A stretch of DNA of 64,000 bases from Bradyrhizobium sp. SZCCHNS1050 (lineage in GTDB: Bacteria > Pseudomonadota > Alphaproteobacteria > Rhizobiales > Xanthobacteraceae). Position numbers and translations under genes: made by a program. Shown here one piece after another: positions 26,857-37,429 of this stretch. The stretch lies in the NCBI RefSeq assembly GCF_032484785.1, contig NZ_JAUETR010000001.1, forward strand, positions 2,111,501 to 2,175,500, written 5' to 3'. The stretch's first letter is position 1, and every line of letters begins with the position of its first letter. The notes under the pieces are model-generated. The model did no database searches and was not told where the DNA came from. It saw nothing but the letters and a program-made list of their open reading frames with translations.

Positions 26857-28724
26857 ACCGCTTCGCCGAGCTGCTCGACCGCCTCACCTATGAGCCCGGC
26901 CGCAACAACAAGCTGCGCCTGCTGACGTCGTATTTCCGCGAGGTCGAGGATCCCGATCGCGGCTACGCGCTGGGCGCGCTCACCGGCGCGCTGTCGTTCA
27001 AGCACGCCAAGCCGGCGCTGATCCGCGACCTGATCGCCGCGCGCACCGATCCGGTGCTGTTCGCGCTGTCGTATGATTATGTGGGGGATCTCTCGGAGAC
27101 CGTCGCGCTGATGTGGCCGAAGGGCGTTCACAATCAGCCGGGCGTCGCGGGGCACCCCCCTCCCCAGCCCTCCCCCACAAGGGGGGAGGGAGCGCAGTTC
27201 GGCGCGGAGTTGCCGTCCCGGACGATATCGAGCACCGCTCCCACCTCACTTCTGGCGTCCCCAAGCACCACTCCCTCTATTCCCTCCCCCCTTGTGGGGG
27301 AGGGGCAGGGAGGGGTGTACCCCACGGGCGGTCTCACGAGGGACCCCACACCCGGCCACAACAACCCGCCACCGCCGACGCTGACCGAGGTTGTCACCAC
27401 CTTGCGCACCCTCGGCAAGACCGAGATGCCGCGGCAACTCGCGCAATGGCTGGATGAGCTCGACGAGACCGGGCGCTGGGCACTGCTGAAGCTGGTCACC
27501 GGCGCTTTGCGCATCGGCATCTCCGCGCGCCTGGCCAAGACCGCAGCGGCCGCGCTCGGCGACAAGGACCCGCACGAGGTCGAGCTGATCTGGCCGGGGC
27601 TGTCGCCGCCCTATCTCGACCTGTTCGCCTGGCTGGAAGGCCGCGGCGACAAGCCGGTCAATCGCGATCCCGCGCCGTTCCGGCCGGTGATGCTGGCGCA
27701 TGCCGTCGAGGACGACGACTTCGCCGGCATGAACGCGGCCGACTACATCGCGGAATGGAAATGGGACGGCATCCGCGTGCAGGCGGTGAGCGGCCGCGAG
27801 GCCGACGGCCGCGTCGTCACACGGCTGTATTCGCGCAGCGGCGAGGACATCACGGCGAGTTTCCCGGACCTGCTGCCGTCGCTGCATCTGCCCGGCGCGC
27901 TCGACGGCGAGCTGCTGGTGGTGCGCGATCACCGCGTGCAGAGCTTCAACGTGCTGCAGCAGCGGCTGAACCGCAAGACGGTGTCGCCGAAGCTAATGAA
28001 GGAGTACCCGATCCACCTGCGCGCCTACGACCTGCTCGGCGACGAGGAGAACGATCTGCGTGAGCTGCCGTTCGCCGAGCGGCGTGAACGGCTCGAGGCT
28101 CTCATCAAGCGACTCGACGAACCGCGTGTCGACTTGTCGCCGACCATCGCGTTTTCCACCTGGGACGAGTTGAAGGCCGCGCGCGCCGATCCCGCATCTG
28201 CCGGCGCAGGAGACGATGCCGACGCGGTGGAAGGCGTGATGCTGAAGCGGCGCGACGCGCTGTATCTGCCCGGCCGGCCCAAGGGACAATGGTGGAAGTG
28301 GAAGCACGATCCGCACATCATCGATGCCGTGCTGATGTATGCTCAGCGCGGCCACGGCAAGCGCTCCTCCTATTACTCCGACTACACGTTCGGTGTCTGG
28401 ACAGCGGGAGACGGCGGCGATCAGCTCGTGCCGGTCGGCAAGGCCTATTTCGGCTTCACCGACGAGGAGCTCTTGCAGATCGACCGCTTCGTCCGCCGCA
28501 ACACCACCGAGAAGTTCGGTCCCGTGCGGCATGTCGTGCACGAGCCCGAGCAGGGGCTCGTGCTCGAAGTGGCGTTCGAGGGCCTGCAGCGCTCGCCGCG
28601 GCACAAATCCGGCATCGCGATGCGCTTTCCGCGCATCAGCCGGCTGCGCTGGGACAAGCCGCCGCGCGAGGCCGACCGGCTGGAGACCCTGGAGCGGATG
28701 TTGAAGAGCGAGGCGCCGGCGTGA
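26853..28724 (+). CDS. ATP-dependent DNA ligase of the ligase-associated repair system, carrying an in-frame palindrome insertion
   Basis: A 623-residue ATP-dependent ligase. An N-terminal helical DNA-binding domain (MNRFAELLDRLTYEPGRNNK onward) precedes the nucleotidyltransferase core. The catalytic lysine is in EWKWDGIRVQ (K303); LYSRSGEDITASFPD, LDGELLV, EGVMLKRRDALY and KGQWWKWKHDP are the further ligase motifs. The OB-fold follows, ending near RISRLRWDKP. It seals nicks and breaks with the helicase, exonuclease and PdeM encoded nearby. Residues about 96-170 are an alien Pro/Ser/Gly-rich block (PPPQPSPTRGEGA and PSPLVGEGQGG) encoded by a palindromic repeat. The insertion is in a linker before TLTEVVTTLRTLGK and leaves all catalytic motifs intact. 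Confidence 0.92.
   Translation: MNRFAELLDRLTYEPGRNNKLRLLTSYFREVEDPDRGYALGALTGALSFKHAKPALIRDLIAARTDPVLFALSYDYVGDLSETVALMWPKGVHNQPGVAGHPPPQPSPTRGEGAQFGAELPSRTISSTAPTSLLASPSTTPSIPSPLVGEGQGGVYPTGGLTRDPTPGHNNPPPPTLTEVVTTLRTLGKTEMPRQLAQWLDELDETGRWALLKLVTGALRIGISARLAKTAAAALGDKDPHEVELIWPGLSPPYLDLFAWLEGRGDKPVNRDPAPFRPVMLAHAVEDDDFAGMNAADYIAEWKWDGIRVQAVSGREADGRVVTRLYSRSGEDITASFPDLLPSLHLPGALDGELLVVRDHRVQSFNVLQQRLNRKTVSPKLMKEYPIHLRAYDLLGDEENDLRELPFAERRERLEALIKRLDEPRVDLSPTIAFSTWDELKAARADPASAGAGDDADAVEGVMLKRRDALYLPGRPKGQWWKWKHDPHIIDAVLMYAQRGHGKRSSYYSDYTFGVWTAGDGGDQLVPVGKAYFGFTDEELLQIDRFVRRNTTEKFGPVRHVVHEPEQGLVLEVAFEGLQRSPRHKSGIAMRFPRISRLRWDKPPREADRLETLERMLKSEAPA
27150..27323. repeat. Family A palindrome embedded in frame in the DNA ligase gene
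   Basis: Arms GGGGCACCCCCCTCCCCAGC... (27150-27191) and ...GGGGGAGGGGCAGGGAGGGG (27281-27323) are mirror images separated by about 90 bases. Each contains the CCCCCACAAGGGGGGAGGG core of the intergenic copies. The frame remains open through both arms and the loop, so the element is translated as roughly 60 extra residues. Confidence 0.85.
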
Positions 28725-28845
28725 CAGCGCCGGGAACATTAATTGCCGGTAACCGGCTTGCGGCGCTGAGCCGGGTTCCCCACCTGCCCTGCCGTGCCTT
28801 ATAATCGGGATCGCGAATCCGACGAACCCGCCTGGAGACGATGCC

Positions 28846-29154
28846 ATGTCGAACGACGTCAGGGACTATCCGGCCCGCGCCCGCAGCTCGGATGGCCTGT
28901 ACCGTTTTCTCGGCGGCTCGCCGCTGTCGGTGGCGTTCCGGCTGGTGCTGCTGTCGATCCTGGTCGGCGTCGTGCTGTCGGCGATCGGCTTCGATCCGCT
29001 GAACATCCTGCACAGCATCCGGCTGCTGTTCATCCGGCTCTACGAGCTCGGCTTCGACGCCTTCAACTGGCTGTGGCGCTACTTCCTGCTCGGCGCGGTG
29101 ATCGTGATCCCGGTCTGGCTCCTGTCGCGGCTGTTCGCCCCGCGCGGCCGATAG
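28846..29154 (+). CDS. Small membrane protein of the DUF6460 type
   Basis: A 102-residue protein with two hydrophobic segments (FRLVLLSILVGVVLSAIGF and LWRYFLLGAVIVIPVWLLSR) separated by an amphipathic stretch (DPLNILHSIRLLFIRLYELG). It matches the short DUF6460 family seen in Rhizobiales; no function is known. GGAG precedes the ATG. It is followed 13 bases later by the RNase Z-like gene on the same strand, so the two are probably co-transcribed. Confidence 0.8.
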   Translation: MSNDVRDYPARARSSDGLYRFLGGSPLSVAFRLVLLSILVGVVLSAIGFDPLNILHSIRLLFIRLYELGFDAFNWLWRYFLLGAVIVIPVWLLSRLFAPRGR

Positions 29155-29167
29155 AGAGCCACAGCCG

Positions 29168-29902
29168 ATGCAGCTCCGCTTCGTCGGCTGCGGTGACGCG
29201 TTCGGCTCGGGCGGCAACTCCAACACCTGCTTCCATCTGATCGGCGCGCAGACGAACCTTCTGATCGACTGCGGCGCCTCGTCGCTGCCGGCGCTGAAGC
29301 GGCTCGGCATCGCCAGCAACGCCATCGAACTGATCCTGATCACGCATTTCCATGGCGATCATTTCGCCGGGCTTCCCTTCCTGCTGCTCGACGCGCAGTT
29401 TTCGAAGCGGACGCTGCCGCTGGTGATCGCCGGCCCCGCCGGCATCACGGCGCGGCTGACGCAGGTGATGGAAGCGCTGTTCGAGCATTCGTCGCGCACG
29501 CCGCGGAAATTCGAGCTGTCCGTGATCGAGCTTGAACCGGAGCAGACGACGCGCATCGGCGAGGTCTGCGTGACGCCGTTTCCAGTCGTCCACGGCAGTT
29601 CGGGCGGGCCGTTTCTCGGCTACCGGATCGAGGCGGAGGGCAAGGTCGTCGCCTACACCGCGGACACCGAATGGACGGAGAGCCTGATCCCGCTCGGCCG
29701 CAACGCCGACCTGTTGATCGCCGAGGCCTACACCTACGACAAGGCGGTGAAGAACCACCTCAGCCTCGCGGTGCTGGAGGCGCATCTCGACGCGATCCGG
29801 CCGAAGCGGCTGGTGCTCACCCATATGAGCGACGACATGCTGGGCCGGCTGGACCGCATCGGCCACGTGGCCGCGCATGACGGCATGAGCATCGACCTCT
29901 AG
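29168..29902 (+). CDS. MBL-fold metallo-hydrolase, RNase Z-like
   Basis: A 244-residue protein with an N-terminal RNase Z-like landmark (LRFVGCGDAFGSGGNSNTC) and a metal-binding ITHFHGDHFAGLPF motif. Later ligands are in PVVHGSSGGPFLGYRI, YTADTEWTE and VLTHMSDDML. It lacks the long exosite of tRNase Z, so it is more likely a general hydrolase of this fold than the tRNA 3' processing enzyme. The substrate is unknown. Confidence 0.82.
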   Translation: MQLRFVGCGDAFGSGGNSNTCFHLIGAQTNLLIDCGASSLPALKRLGIASNAIELILITHFHGDHFAGLPFLLLDAQFSKRTLPLVIAGPAGITARLTQVMEALFEHSSRTPRKFELSVIELEPEQTTRIGEVCVTPFPVVHGSSGGPFLGYRIEAEGKVVAYTADTEWTESLIPLGRNADLLIAEAYTYDKAVKNHLSLAVLEAHLDAIRPKRLVLTHMSDDMLGRLDRIGHVAAHDGMSIDL

Positions 29903-29943
29903 CCGGGAGGCGCGAAAGGCCGCTAAGAACGGCAGAAGCGCGC

Positions 29944-31305
29944 GTGCCGCGCACATTGCCAATCAACGGGCCATTCTTGACCGCTTCAGCCAAAGTCACG
30001 ACCGCGCAGGTGTTCGACATCGCGGGGCCTGCGATGATCGCCAACCTGACGACGCCGCTGATCGGCATCGTCTCGACCACGGCGATCGGCCGGCTCGGCG
30101 AAGCGGCCATGCTCGGCGGCGTCGCCATGGCCTCGGTGATCTTCGACTGCCTGTTCTGGCTGTTCGCGTTCCTGCGCGCCAGCACGCTCGCCTTCACCGC
30201 GCAATCGCTCGGAGCCGGCGAGACCGACGAGATCCTGATGGTCCTGATCCGCGGCCTGGCGCTGGCCGCACTGATCGGCGTCAGCCTGATCGCGCTGCAA
30301 CTGCCGCTGGGGGCAATCATCTTCGACCTCATGGGCGGCAGCGACGCCGTGCTCGGCGCGGCCCGGACCTACTTCATGGTCCGGATCTGGTCGGCGCCGC
30401 TGGCGCTCGCCAACTACGTGCTGCTCGGCTGGCTCGTCGGACTGGCACGCGCACGGCTGGCGCTGGGCATTCAGGTCGCGATCAACCTGATCAACATGGC
30501 CGCGACCATCCTGTTGGTTCAGATGCTGCAGGCCGGCATCGCCGGCGCGGCGATTGCCGCCGTCATCGCGGAGACGGTCGGTGTCGCGATCGGCCTCGTG
30601 CTGGCGCGCCGATTGGTCAAGGCCGACGCCCGGATGTCGCGGGCGGCGCTGCTCGACCGAGCCAAGCTGATGCACATGATGGCCGTCAACCGCGACATCA
30701 TGATCCGCACTGCGGCGATGATCGTCGCCTTCCTGTTCTTCACCTCGCAGGGCGCGCGCGCCGGCGACACGACGCTGGCCGCCAACGCGGTGCTGAACAA
30801 TTTCCTGCTGATGGCCGCGTTCTTCCTCGACGGCCTCGCCAACGCCGCCGAGCAGCTCTGCGGCTATGCGTTCGGCGCGCGCAACCGCGACGCCTTTTCC
30901 GGCGCCACAAGGCTGGTGCTCGCCTGGGGCTTCGGCTTCGCGCTCGCGGTGGCCGCGATCTTCGCGCTGTTCGGGCCGGTGCTGATCGACGTGATGACGG
31001 CAAGCGATGCGGTGCGCCGCGCGGCGCGCGACTATCTGCCGTTCGTGGTGGCATCGCCGCTGCTGTCGGTGTTCGCCTTCGCATTCGACGGCGTCTATAT
31101 CGGCGCCACCTGGGCGCGCGACATGCGCAACCTCATGGTGGCGGCGCTGGTCGTCTTCCTCGGCACCTGGCTGGCGCTGCGCGGCTTCGGCAATACGGGC
31201 CTGTGGATCGCGATGCTCGGCTTCTACGCGGCGCGCGGCGGCTTCCAGGCTGCACGCTATCCGGCGCTGCTGCGGGCGTCGTTCAGCAACAAACAGAGTT
31301 TGTAG
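29944..31305 (+). CDS. MATE-family efflux transporter (first copy)
   Basis: A 453-residue inner-membrane protein with about twelve hydrophobic segments in two MATE halves. IAGPAMIANLTTPLIGIVST opens the first and ARDYLPFVVASPLLSVFAFA lies in the second. GAGETDEILMVLIRG and DGLANAAEQLCGYAFGARNR are typical DinF-subfamily loops. It exports drugs or metabolites by proton or sodium exchange. The GTG at 29944 is the likely start, but its ribosome site is poor. A second MATE is at 45219. Confidence 0.87.
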   Translation: MPRTLPINGPFLTASAKVTTAQVFDIAGPAMIANLTTPLIGIVSTTAIGRLGEAAMLGGVAMASVIFDCLFWLFAFLRASTLAFTAQSLGAGETDEILMVLIRGLALAALIGVSLIALQLPLGAIIFDLMGGSDAVLGAARTYFMVRIWSAPLALANYVLLGWLVGLARARLALGIQVAINLINMAATILLVQMLQAGIAGAAIAAVIAETVGVAIGLVLARRLVKADARMSRAALLDRAKLMHMMAVNRDIMIRTAAMIVAFLFFTSQGARAGDTTLAANAVLNNFLLMAAFFLDGLANAAEQLCGYAFGARNRDAFSGATRLVLAWGFGFALAVAAIFALFGPVLIDVMTASDAVRRAARDYLPFVVASPLLSVFAFAFDGVYIGATWARDMRNLMVAALVVFLGTWLALRGFGNTGLWIAMLGFYAARGGFQAARYPALLRASFSNKQSL

Positions 31306-31376
31306 AGGGCGCTGTATCGCGCAGCGCGCTCTGCGATCTCGCTCGCCCTACACTCTTCGCCGAAGATCAAGCGCGT

Positions 31377-32471
31377 CTAAACCGGCCAATCCTCGGCGGT
31401 GATCGTCGCGGCGTCCGCACCGACGATCTCCGACAGCGAATCGCGTCCCGTCCGCAGCAGGGTCGAGGTCAGGTCGGCCTTGATGCTCTCGACCAGGCCG
31501 AGGCCCTTGTAGACCAGCGAGGAATACAGCTGGATCAGGCTGGCGCCAGCGCGGATCTTGGTGAGCGCGGCGCCGCCGGTGTCGATGCCGCCGACGCCGA
31601 TCAGCGGGAACGCACCTTCGACGCGCACGAAGGTCTCGGCCACCATGCGGGTCGACAGCCGGAACAGCGGCCGCCCGGACAGGCCGCCCTGCTCCTTGGC
31701 GCGCAACTGCTCGCGCAGCGAGCTGGGCCGGGCGAGCGTCGTGTTCGACACGATCATGCCGTCGACGCCGCGCGAGCGGGCGACATGGACGACGTCGTCG
31801 AGCTCGGCGAGGCTGAGATCGGGTGCGATCTTGAGCAGGACCGGCGTATCGCCGGCTTTCCGCCGCACGCGGTCGCGCGCCTCGAGCACCTTGGACAGCA
31901 GCTCGTCGAGCTGAGACGCCTGCTGCAGGTTGCGCAGGCCCGGCGTGTTGGGCGAGGAGATGTTGACGGTGAAATAGCTCGCCACCGGCGCGAAGGTCTC
32001 GATCAGCCGGACGTAGTCGGCGACACGGTCGACCGAATCCTTGTTGGCCCCGACATTGACGCCGACGATGCCGCCCTGGTGGGCGCGCCCGGCCAGGCGC
32101 CGCAGCACGATCTCGGCGCCGTCATTGTTGAAACCCATGCGGTTGATGACCGCCTCGTCGCGCTCCAGCCGGAACAGCCGCGGGCGCGGATTGCCGCTCT
32201 GCGGCCGCGGAGTCACCGAACCGATCTCGACGAAGCCGAAGCCGAGCCGCAGCAGCGCGTCCGGCACCTCGGCGTTCTTGTCGAAGCCGGCGGCCATGCC
32301 GACCGGATTCGGGAAGTTCAGGCCGAAGGCGCGCACCGCGAGCTTGGCATCATCCGGTCGCGGCTTGATCGCCGGCAGCAGCTTCAGGCCCTGGATGGCG
32401 AGCCGGTGCGCGTCCTCGGCGTCGAGCCAGCGGAGCAGCGGCAGCGAAAGCTGGTCGAAGGCGCGAATCAC
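31377..32471 (-). CDS. pyrD: Quinone-dependent dihydroorotate dehydrogenase (class 2)
   Basis: A 364-residue membrane-associated enzyme that oxidises dihydroorotate to orotate in pyrimidine synthesis and passes electrons to quinone. The N-terminal amphipathic helix (AFDQLSLPLLRWLDAEDAHR) is the class 2 membrane anchor. FDKNAEVPDALLRLGFGFVE and VNISSPNTPGLRNLQ (catalytic serine region) are present. GVGGIDTGGAAL and ASLIQLYSSLVYKG form the FMN phosphate site. The start overlaps the stop of the DUF952 gene by four bases. Confidence 0.95.
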   Translation of the reverse strand: MIRAFDQLSLPLLRWLDAEDAHRLAIQGLKLLPAIKPRPDDAKLAVRAFGLNFPNPVGMAAGFDKNAEVPDALLRLGFGFVEIGSVTPRPQSGNPRPRLFRLERDEAVINRMGFNNDGAEIVLRRLAGRAHQGGIVGVNVGANKDSVDRVADYVRLIETFAPVASYFTVNISSPNTPGLRNLQQASQLDELLSKVLEARDRVRRKAGDTPVLLKIAPDLSLAELDDVVHVARSRGVDGMIVSNTTLARPSSLREQLRAKEQGGLSGRPLFRLSTRMVAETFVRVEGAFPLIGVGGIDTGGAALTKIRAGASLIQLYSSLVYKGLGLVESIKADLTSTLLRTGRDSLSEIVGADAATITAEDWPV

Positions 32472-32812
32472 GGCTTCAGGTCCGGAATGTCGTGGCCGCC
32501 ATCGGCACGGCTGTGCATCTGGTGCACGCCGGTCACGGCGCCGAGATCGAGCTCGCCATACAGATGCGGGAACAGCTCGTCATTGCGCGAACGCTCCCAA
32601 CGCAGCGCATGGCCGAGCGCGTCCGCCTCGACCTCGACCAGGAACAGCGCGCTCTGCCCCGAAAAGTGCTTCCGCGCCGTCTCCGGCACCTGGGAGGCGG
32701 TCGAAAAATGGATGAACCCGTCGCGCAGATCGTCCGCGCTGCCGCGGTAGACGCCCAGCCGCTCTGCCTCGCGCCAGGCCGAAGCTGAGCAGATTTTGTA
32801 GATTTTGGGCAC
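32468..32812 (-). CDS. DUF952-family protein
   Basis: A 114-residue cytoplasmic protein of the DUF952 family (PKIYKICSASAWREAERLG, then DGFIHFSTASQVPETARKHF). The family is of unknown function but is regularly linked to pyrD in alphaproteobacteria. I placed the start at a GTG (32812) because PKIYKI is the family N-terminus; the open frame extends to 32899. Coupled to pyrD by an ATGA overlap. Confidence 0.8.
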   Translation of the reverse strand: MPKIYKICSASAWREAERLGVYRGSADDLRDGFIHFSTASQVPETARKHFSGQSALFLVEVEADALGHALRWERSRNDELFPHLYGELDLGAVTGVHQMHSRADGGHDIPDLKP

Positions 32813-33065
32813 CTTTGCGCGGTCCTGGCTTGAGCTTGAGTTTGCTGATGTTTTCGGGAGCGGCCGACCGTATCGGCAGGGGGCAGCGAACTCAAGCATC
32901 GTTTGCCCGGGACAGTCCGGCGGCCGACCCGCTCAGGTTGTATCCGAGTGATGCGAGCTCGCGGGGATGCAACCGGTTCCTCAGCAAGAGTTAACCCGAT
33001 TCGGCTTTCCTGTTGCGCGCGATTCGCAACCGATCATGCCCGCGCTTGAACCTTTGGAGATTGTC

Positions 33066-33827
33066 ATGGACCGCCGCCACGTCTTGAAGGCCCTTGCGGG
33101 GCTCGCCCTGTGCCCCGTCTGCGCTACCCCGGGCTTTGCCGCCGAAGGCGCCCCGCATTGGAGCTATGAGGGCGCGACCGGGCCGGCCAAATGGGGCGAT
33201 CTCGATGCGGCCAACAAGGTCTGCAGCGTCGGCACCCAGCAATCGCCCATCGACATCGAGCACTCGACCCGGGCCCAGCTTCCCGACTTCCGACTGAGCT
33301 GGGCCAGGACCGCCGACACCATCGTCAACAATGGTCACACCATCCAGCTCAACTTCGCCGACGGCAGCAGCACCATGAAGCTCGAGGGCACCACCTACAA
33401 GCTGCTGCAGGTGCATTTCCATCGTCCGAGCGAGCATCAGATCGGCGGCAAGAACTATCCGATGGAGGCGCATTTCGTGCACCGCGCCGCCTCCGGCGGC
33501 CTCGCCGTCGTCGGTGTTCTCATGACCACCGGGCGTCCGAACCCCGCCTTCGCTCAGATCGTCGCGACGATGCCGGACAAGGAGGGTCCCGCGGTCAAGG
33601 CCGATCCGCGTATCAACCCCAACATGATGCTGCCGGCGCGCCGCTCCTATTATCGCTATGCCGGCTCGCTGACGACGCCGCCCTGCTCAGAGGTGGTCGA
33701 ATGGCTGCTGCTGAGCGAGCCGGTCTCGGTCGCGGAAGCGGACGTGGCGAAATTCGCCAAGCTGTATCCGATGAACGCCCGCCCGGTGCAGAAGCTCGAC
33801 CGCCGCTTCGTGCTGCAGGGGGCGTAG
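33066..33827 (+). CDS. cah: Alpha-class carbonic anhydrase (exported)
   Basis: A 253-residue periplasmic carbonic anhydrase interconverting CO2 and bicarbonate. The N-terminus (MDRRHVLKALAGLALCPVCA) is a signal peptide with a twin-arginine-like pair. The mature domain has QSPIDIEHST, the first two zinc histidines in LQVHFHRPSEH, the third in MEAHFVHR, and YRYAGSLTTPPCSEVVEW, all alpha-class landmarks. GGAG precedes the ATG at 33066. It is a monocistronic gene with a repeat element downstream. Confidence 0.92.
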   Translation: MDRRHVLKALAGLALCPVCATPGFAAEGAPHWSYEGATGPAKWGDLDAANKVCSVGTQQSPIDIEHSTRAQLPDFRLSWARTADTIVNNGHTIQLNFADGSSTMKLEGTTYKLLQVHFHRPSEHQIGGKNYPMEAHFVHRAASGGLAVVGVLMTTGRPNPAFAQIVATMPDKEGPAVKADPRINPNMMLPARRSYYRYAGSLTTPPCSEVVEWLLLSEPVSVAEADVAKFAKLYPMNARPVQKLDRRFVLQGA

Positions 33828-33871
33828 GACGCAGGCCGCGCAGCGGGCGAAGGCGCCGCCGCGCATTCGGC

Positions 33872-33993
33872 CGTCGTCTCGGCGAACGCCGGGACCCATG
33901 CCGCGGAAGCTTGATTGTCTTGGAAGGTGGCGGATATCAGCCGCCTCACGACGGCCGGTGGTTATGGGTCCCGGCGCAAGGCCGGGACGACAC
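33872..33993. repeat. Intergenic palindromic repeat (gtcgtc...gggtccc family)
   Basis: Arms GTCGTCTCGGCGAACGCCGG followed by GACCCATGCCGCGG, and GGTTATGGGTCCCGGCGCAA followed by GGCCGGGACGAC, are inverted across about 60 bases. It separates the convergent carbonic anhydrase and lysS genes. A related copy is at 55341-55537, and a looser one at 23186-23291. Confidence 0.75.
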
Positions 33994-34019
33994 CTTTGGT
34001 GGCGCGATGAGCTTGGCAA

Positions 34020-35802
<1,783 letters not shown>

Positions 35803-35807
35803 AAGCG

Positions 35808-36716
35808 CTAGAACGGGCTGATCGAGAAGTAGCGCAGCCACAGGTCGGTGTAGCGGCCTTTTTCCCAGACCCGGAACAGCGCCCAGTTCAGCGCCTGGCG
35901 CAAGAGGTCGTTGCCCTTGCGCACGGCGATGCCGACGCCCTCGCCGAAATAGCGGCTTTCGACGAAAGGTCCACCGGAAAAGGCGCAGCAATCGCCGGAA
36001 TCGGTGCCATTGACCCAGAACGCCAGCGAAATGCCGTCGCCGAAGATCAGGTCGACCTCGGCCCGGCGCAGCGCCTGCCGCAGCGCCTCGTCGTTCGGAT
36101 AGCTCTTGATCTCGGCGTCGGTGAACATCGCCTTGAGGTAAGCCTCGTGCGCGGTGCCGGCGACGGCGCCGATCTTCTTGCCCTCGAGAAATTCGGGGCG
36201 GATCTCGGTCATGACGGCGTCGCGGCGGGACACGAAACGCGCGGGCGCCCGGTAATACGGATCGGAGAAATCGGCCCGCGCCCGCATCTGCGGCGTCACC
36301 GCGATCGAGGCGATGATCGCATCGCCCCGGTTGGAGGACAGCGCGTCGAGCAGGGTTTCGAACCGGCGCATCTGGACGGTGCAGGTCACCCTGATCTCGT
36401 CGCAGATCGCCCTGGCAAGATCGACGTTGAAGCCGGCCGGATTGCCGTCCGGACCGGTGAAGTTGAACGGAGGATAGTCGGTCTCGGTCAGGAACCGAAT
36501 CACCGTGAGGCGCGACAGATCGGGCCGCTCCGGTCGGCGTCGCGGGTCCCAGAACCCAGGGACGGCCTGCGGCGCCGCTTCGACCGCCGGCCGCACCGGC
36601 GCCTGGGCGCGCGCCTCCGAGCCGGCTGCGGCCAGGCCGAAGCACAGCAGCGCGCCGGCAATGGCGGCGCCGGCCGCAGGCGCGGATTTCACGGGCTTTG
36701 ACAAGACGGTCGGCAT
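35808..36716 (-). CDS. Amino-acid-type periplasmic substrate-binding protein (SBP_bac_3)
   Basis: A 302-residue secreted protein. The signal peptide (AGAAIAGALLCFGLAAAGSEARAQ, interrupted here to its core AGALLCFGLAAAG) precedes a Pro/Arg-rich linker. The solute-binding domain then runs from LTVIRFLTETDYPPFNFTGP through FNVDLARAICDEI, SNRGDAIIASIAVTP and GKKIGAVAGTAHEAYL. It resembles receptors for polar amino-acid ABC transporters or for signalling. No permease genes adjoin it. The ligand is unknown. Confidence 0.85.
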   Translation of the reverse strand: MPTVLSKPVKSAPAAGAAIAGALLCFGLAAAGSEARAQAPVRPAVEAAPQAVPGFWDPRRRPERPDLSRLTVIRFLTETDYPPFNFTGPDGNPAGFNVDLARAICDEIRVTCTVQMRRFETLLDALSSNRGDAIIASIAVTPQMRARADFSDPYYRAPARFVSRRDAVMTEIRPEFLEGKKIGAVAGTAHEAYLKAMFTDAEIKSYPNDEALRQALRRAEVDLIFGDGISLAFWVNGTDSGDCCAFSGGPFVESRYFGEGVGIAVRKGNDLLRQALNWALFRVWEKGRYTDLWLRYFSISPF

Positions 36717-36814
36717 CAGCGGTCCCGATGGTCAGCGCCTTATAGACCATCCATGCGCAAATTCGAGGCTGGATTCGGCCCGGAGGCGGCCGCCCGGCTG
36801 GAGCGTTAACGCGC

Positions 36815-37408
36815 TCAGAGGTATTTCTTGAGATCCGCCGCGGCTTCCTCGGGCGTCCGCTTCAGGTTGAACGGTGCGACGAACCGGCCGTTGCGGTCCA
36901 TCAGATACACCAAAGCGGTGTGGTCCATGGTGTAATCGCCGTCCTTCAGCGGGACCTTCTTGGCATAGACCCGGTACTCGGTGAGAACCTTCGCCAGCAC
37001 CTCGGGATCGCCGGTCAGGCCCTTCAGATGCGGGTCGAAGCTGGAGAGGTAGTCCTTCATCGCGGCCGGATTGTCGCGCTCGGGGTCGACCGAGACGAAA
37101 TAGGCGTTGACGCTATCGGCGTCCTTGCCCATCGCGCGCAGCACCTCGGAGATCTCGAACAGCGAGGTCGGACAGACGTCCGGGCAATGGGTAAAGCCGA
37201 AGAAGATCAGCGTCGGCCGCCCTTCCAGGCTCTTCTCGGTGACGACGGCACCGCTCTGGTCGGTCAACTGAAACGGGCCGCCGATCGCGGCCGGCGCCGC
37301 GATGTTGCGGCCGCCGCCCATGACAAGGAACATCAGCGACAACCCGACCACCAGGCTGGCGGCGAAGGCTCCGACGATCACCAGCGGACGGGTGACATTG
37401 GACGGCAT
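36815..37408 (-). CDS. SCO1/SenC-family copper chaperone-like protein
   Basis: A 197-residue membrane-anchored thioredoxin-fold protein. A single N-terminal membrane segment (IVGAFAASLVVGLSLMFLVM) places the domain in the periplasm. The copper site is formed by THCPDVCPTSLFE (CxxxC) and the histidine in DYTMDHTALVYLMD, all conserved. SCO proteins help assemble the CuA centre of cytochrome oxidase. AAGGAG precedes the ATG at 37408. A small membrane-protein frame lies directly upstream. Confidence 0.92.
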   Translation of the reverse strand: MPSNVTRPLVIVGAFAASLVVGLSLMFLVMGGGRNIAAPAAIGGPFQLTDQSGAVVTEKSLEGRPTLIFFGFTHCPDVCPTSLFEISEVLRAMGKDADSVNAYFVSVDPERDNPAAMKDYLSSFDPHLKGLTGDPEVLAKVLTEYRVYAKKVPLKDGDYTMDHTALVYLMDRNGRFVAPFNLKRTPEEAAADLKKYL

Positions 37409-37429
37409 TGCGCGCTCCTTCACTGTCTC

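Noticed and set aside
29168..29902. Assignment of the MBL-fold protein as tRNase Z (rnz)
   Set aside because: The long flexible exosite arm of tRNase Z is not visible, so only RNase Z-like fold is claimed.
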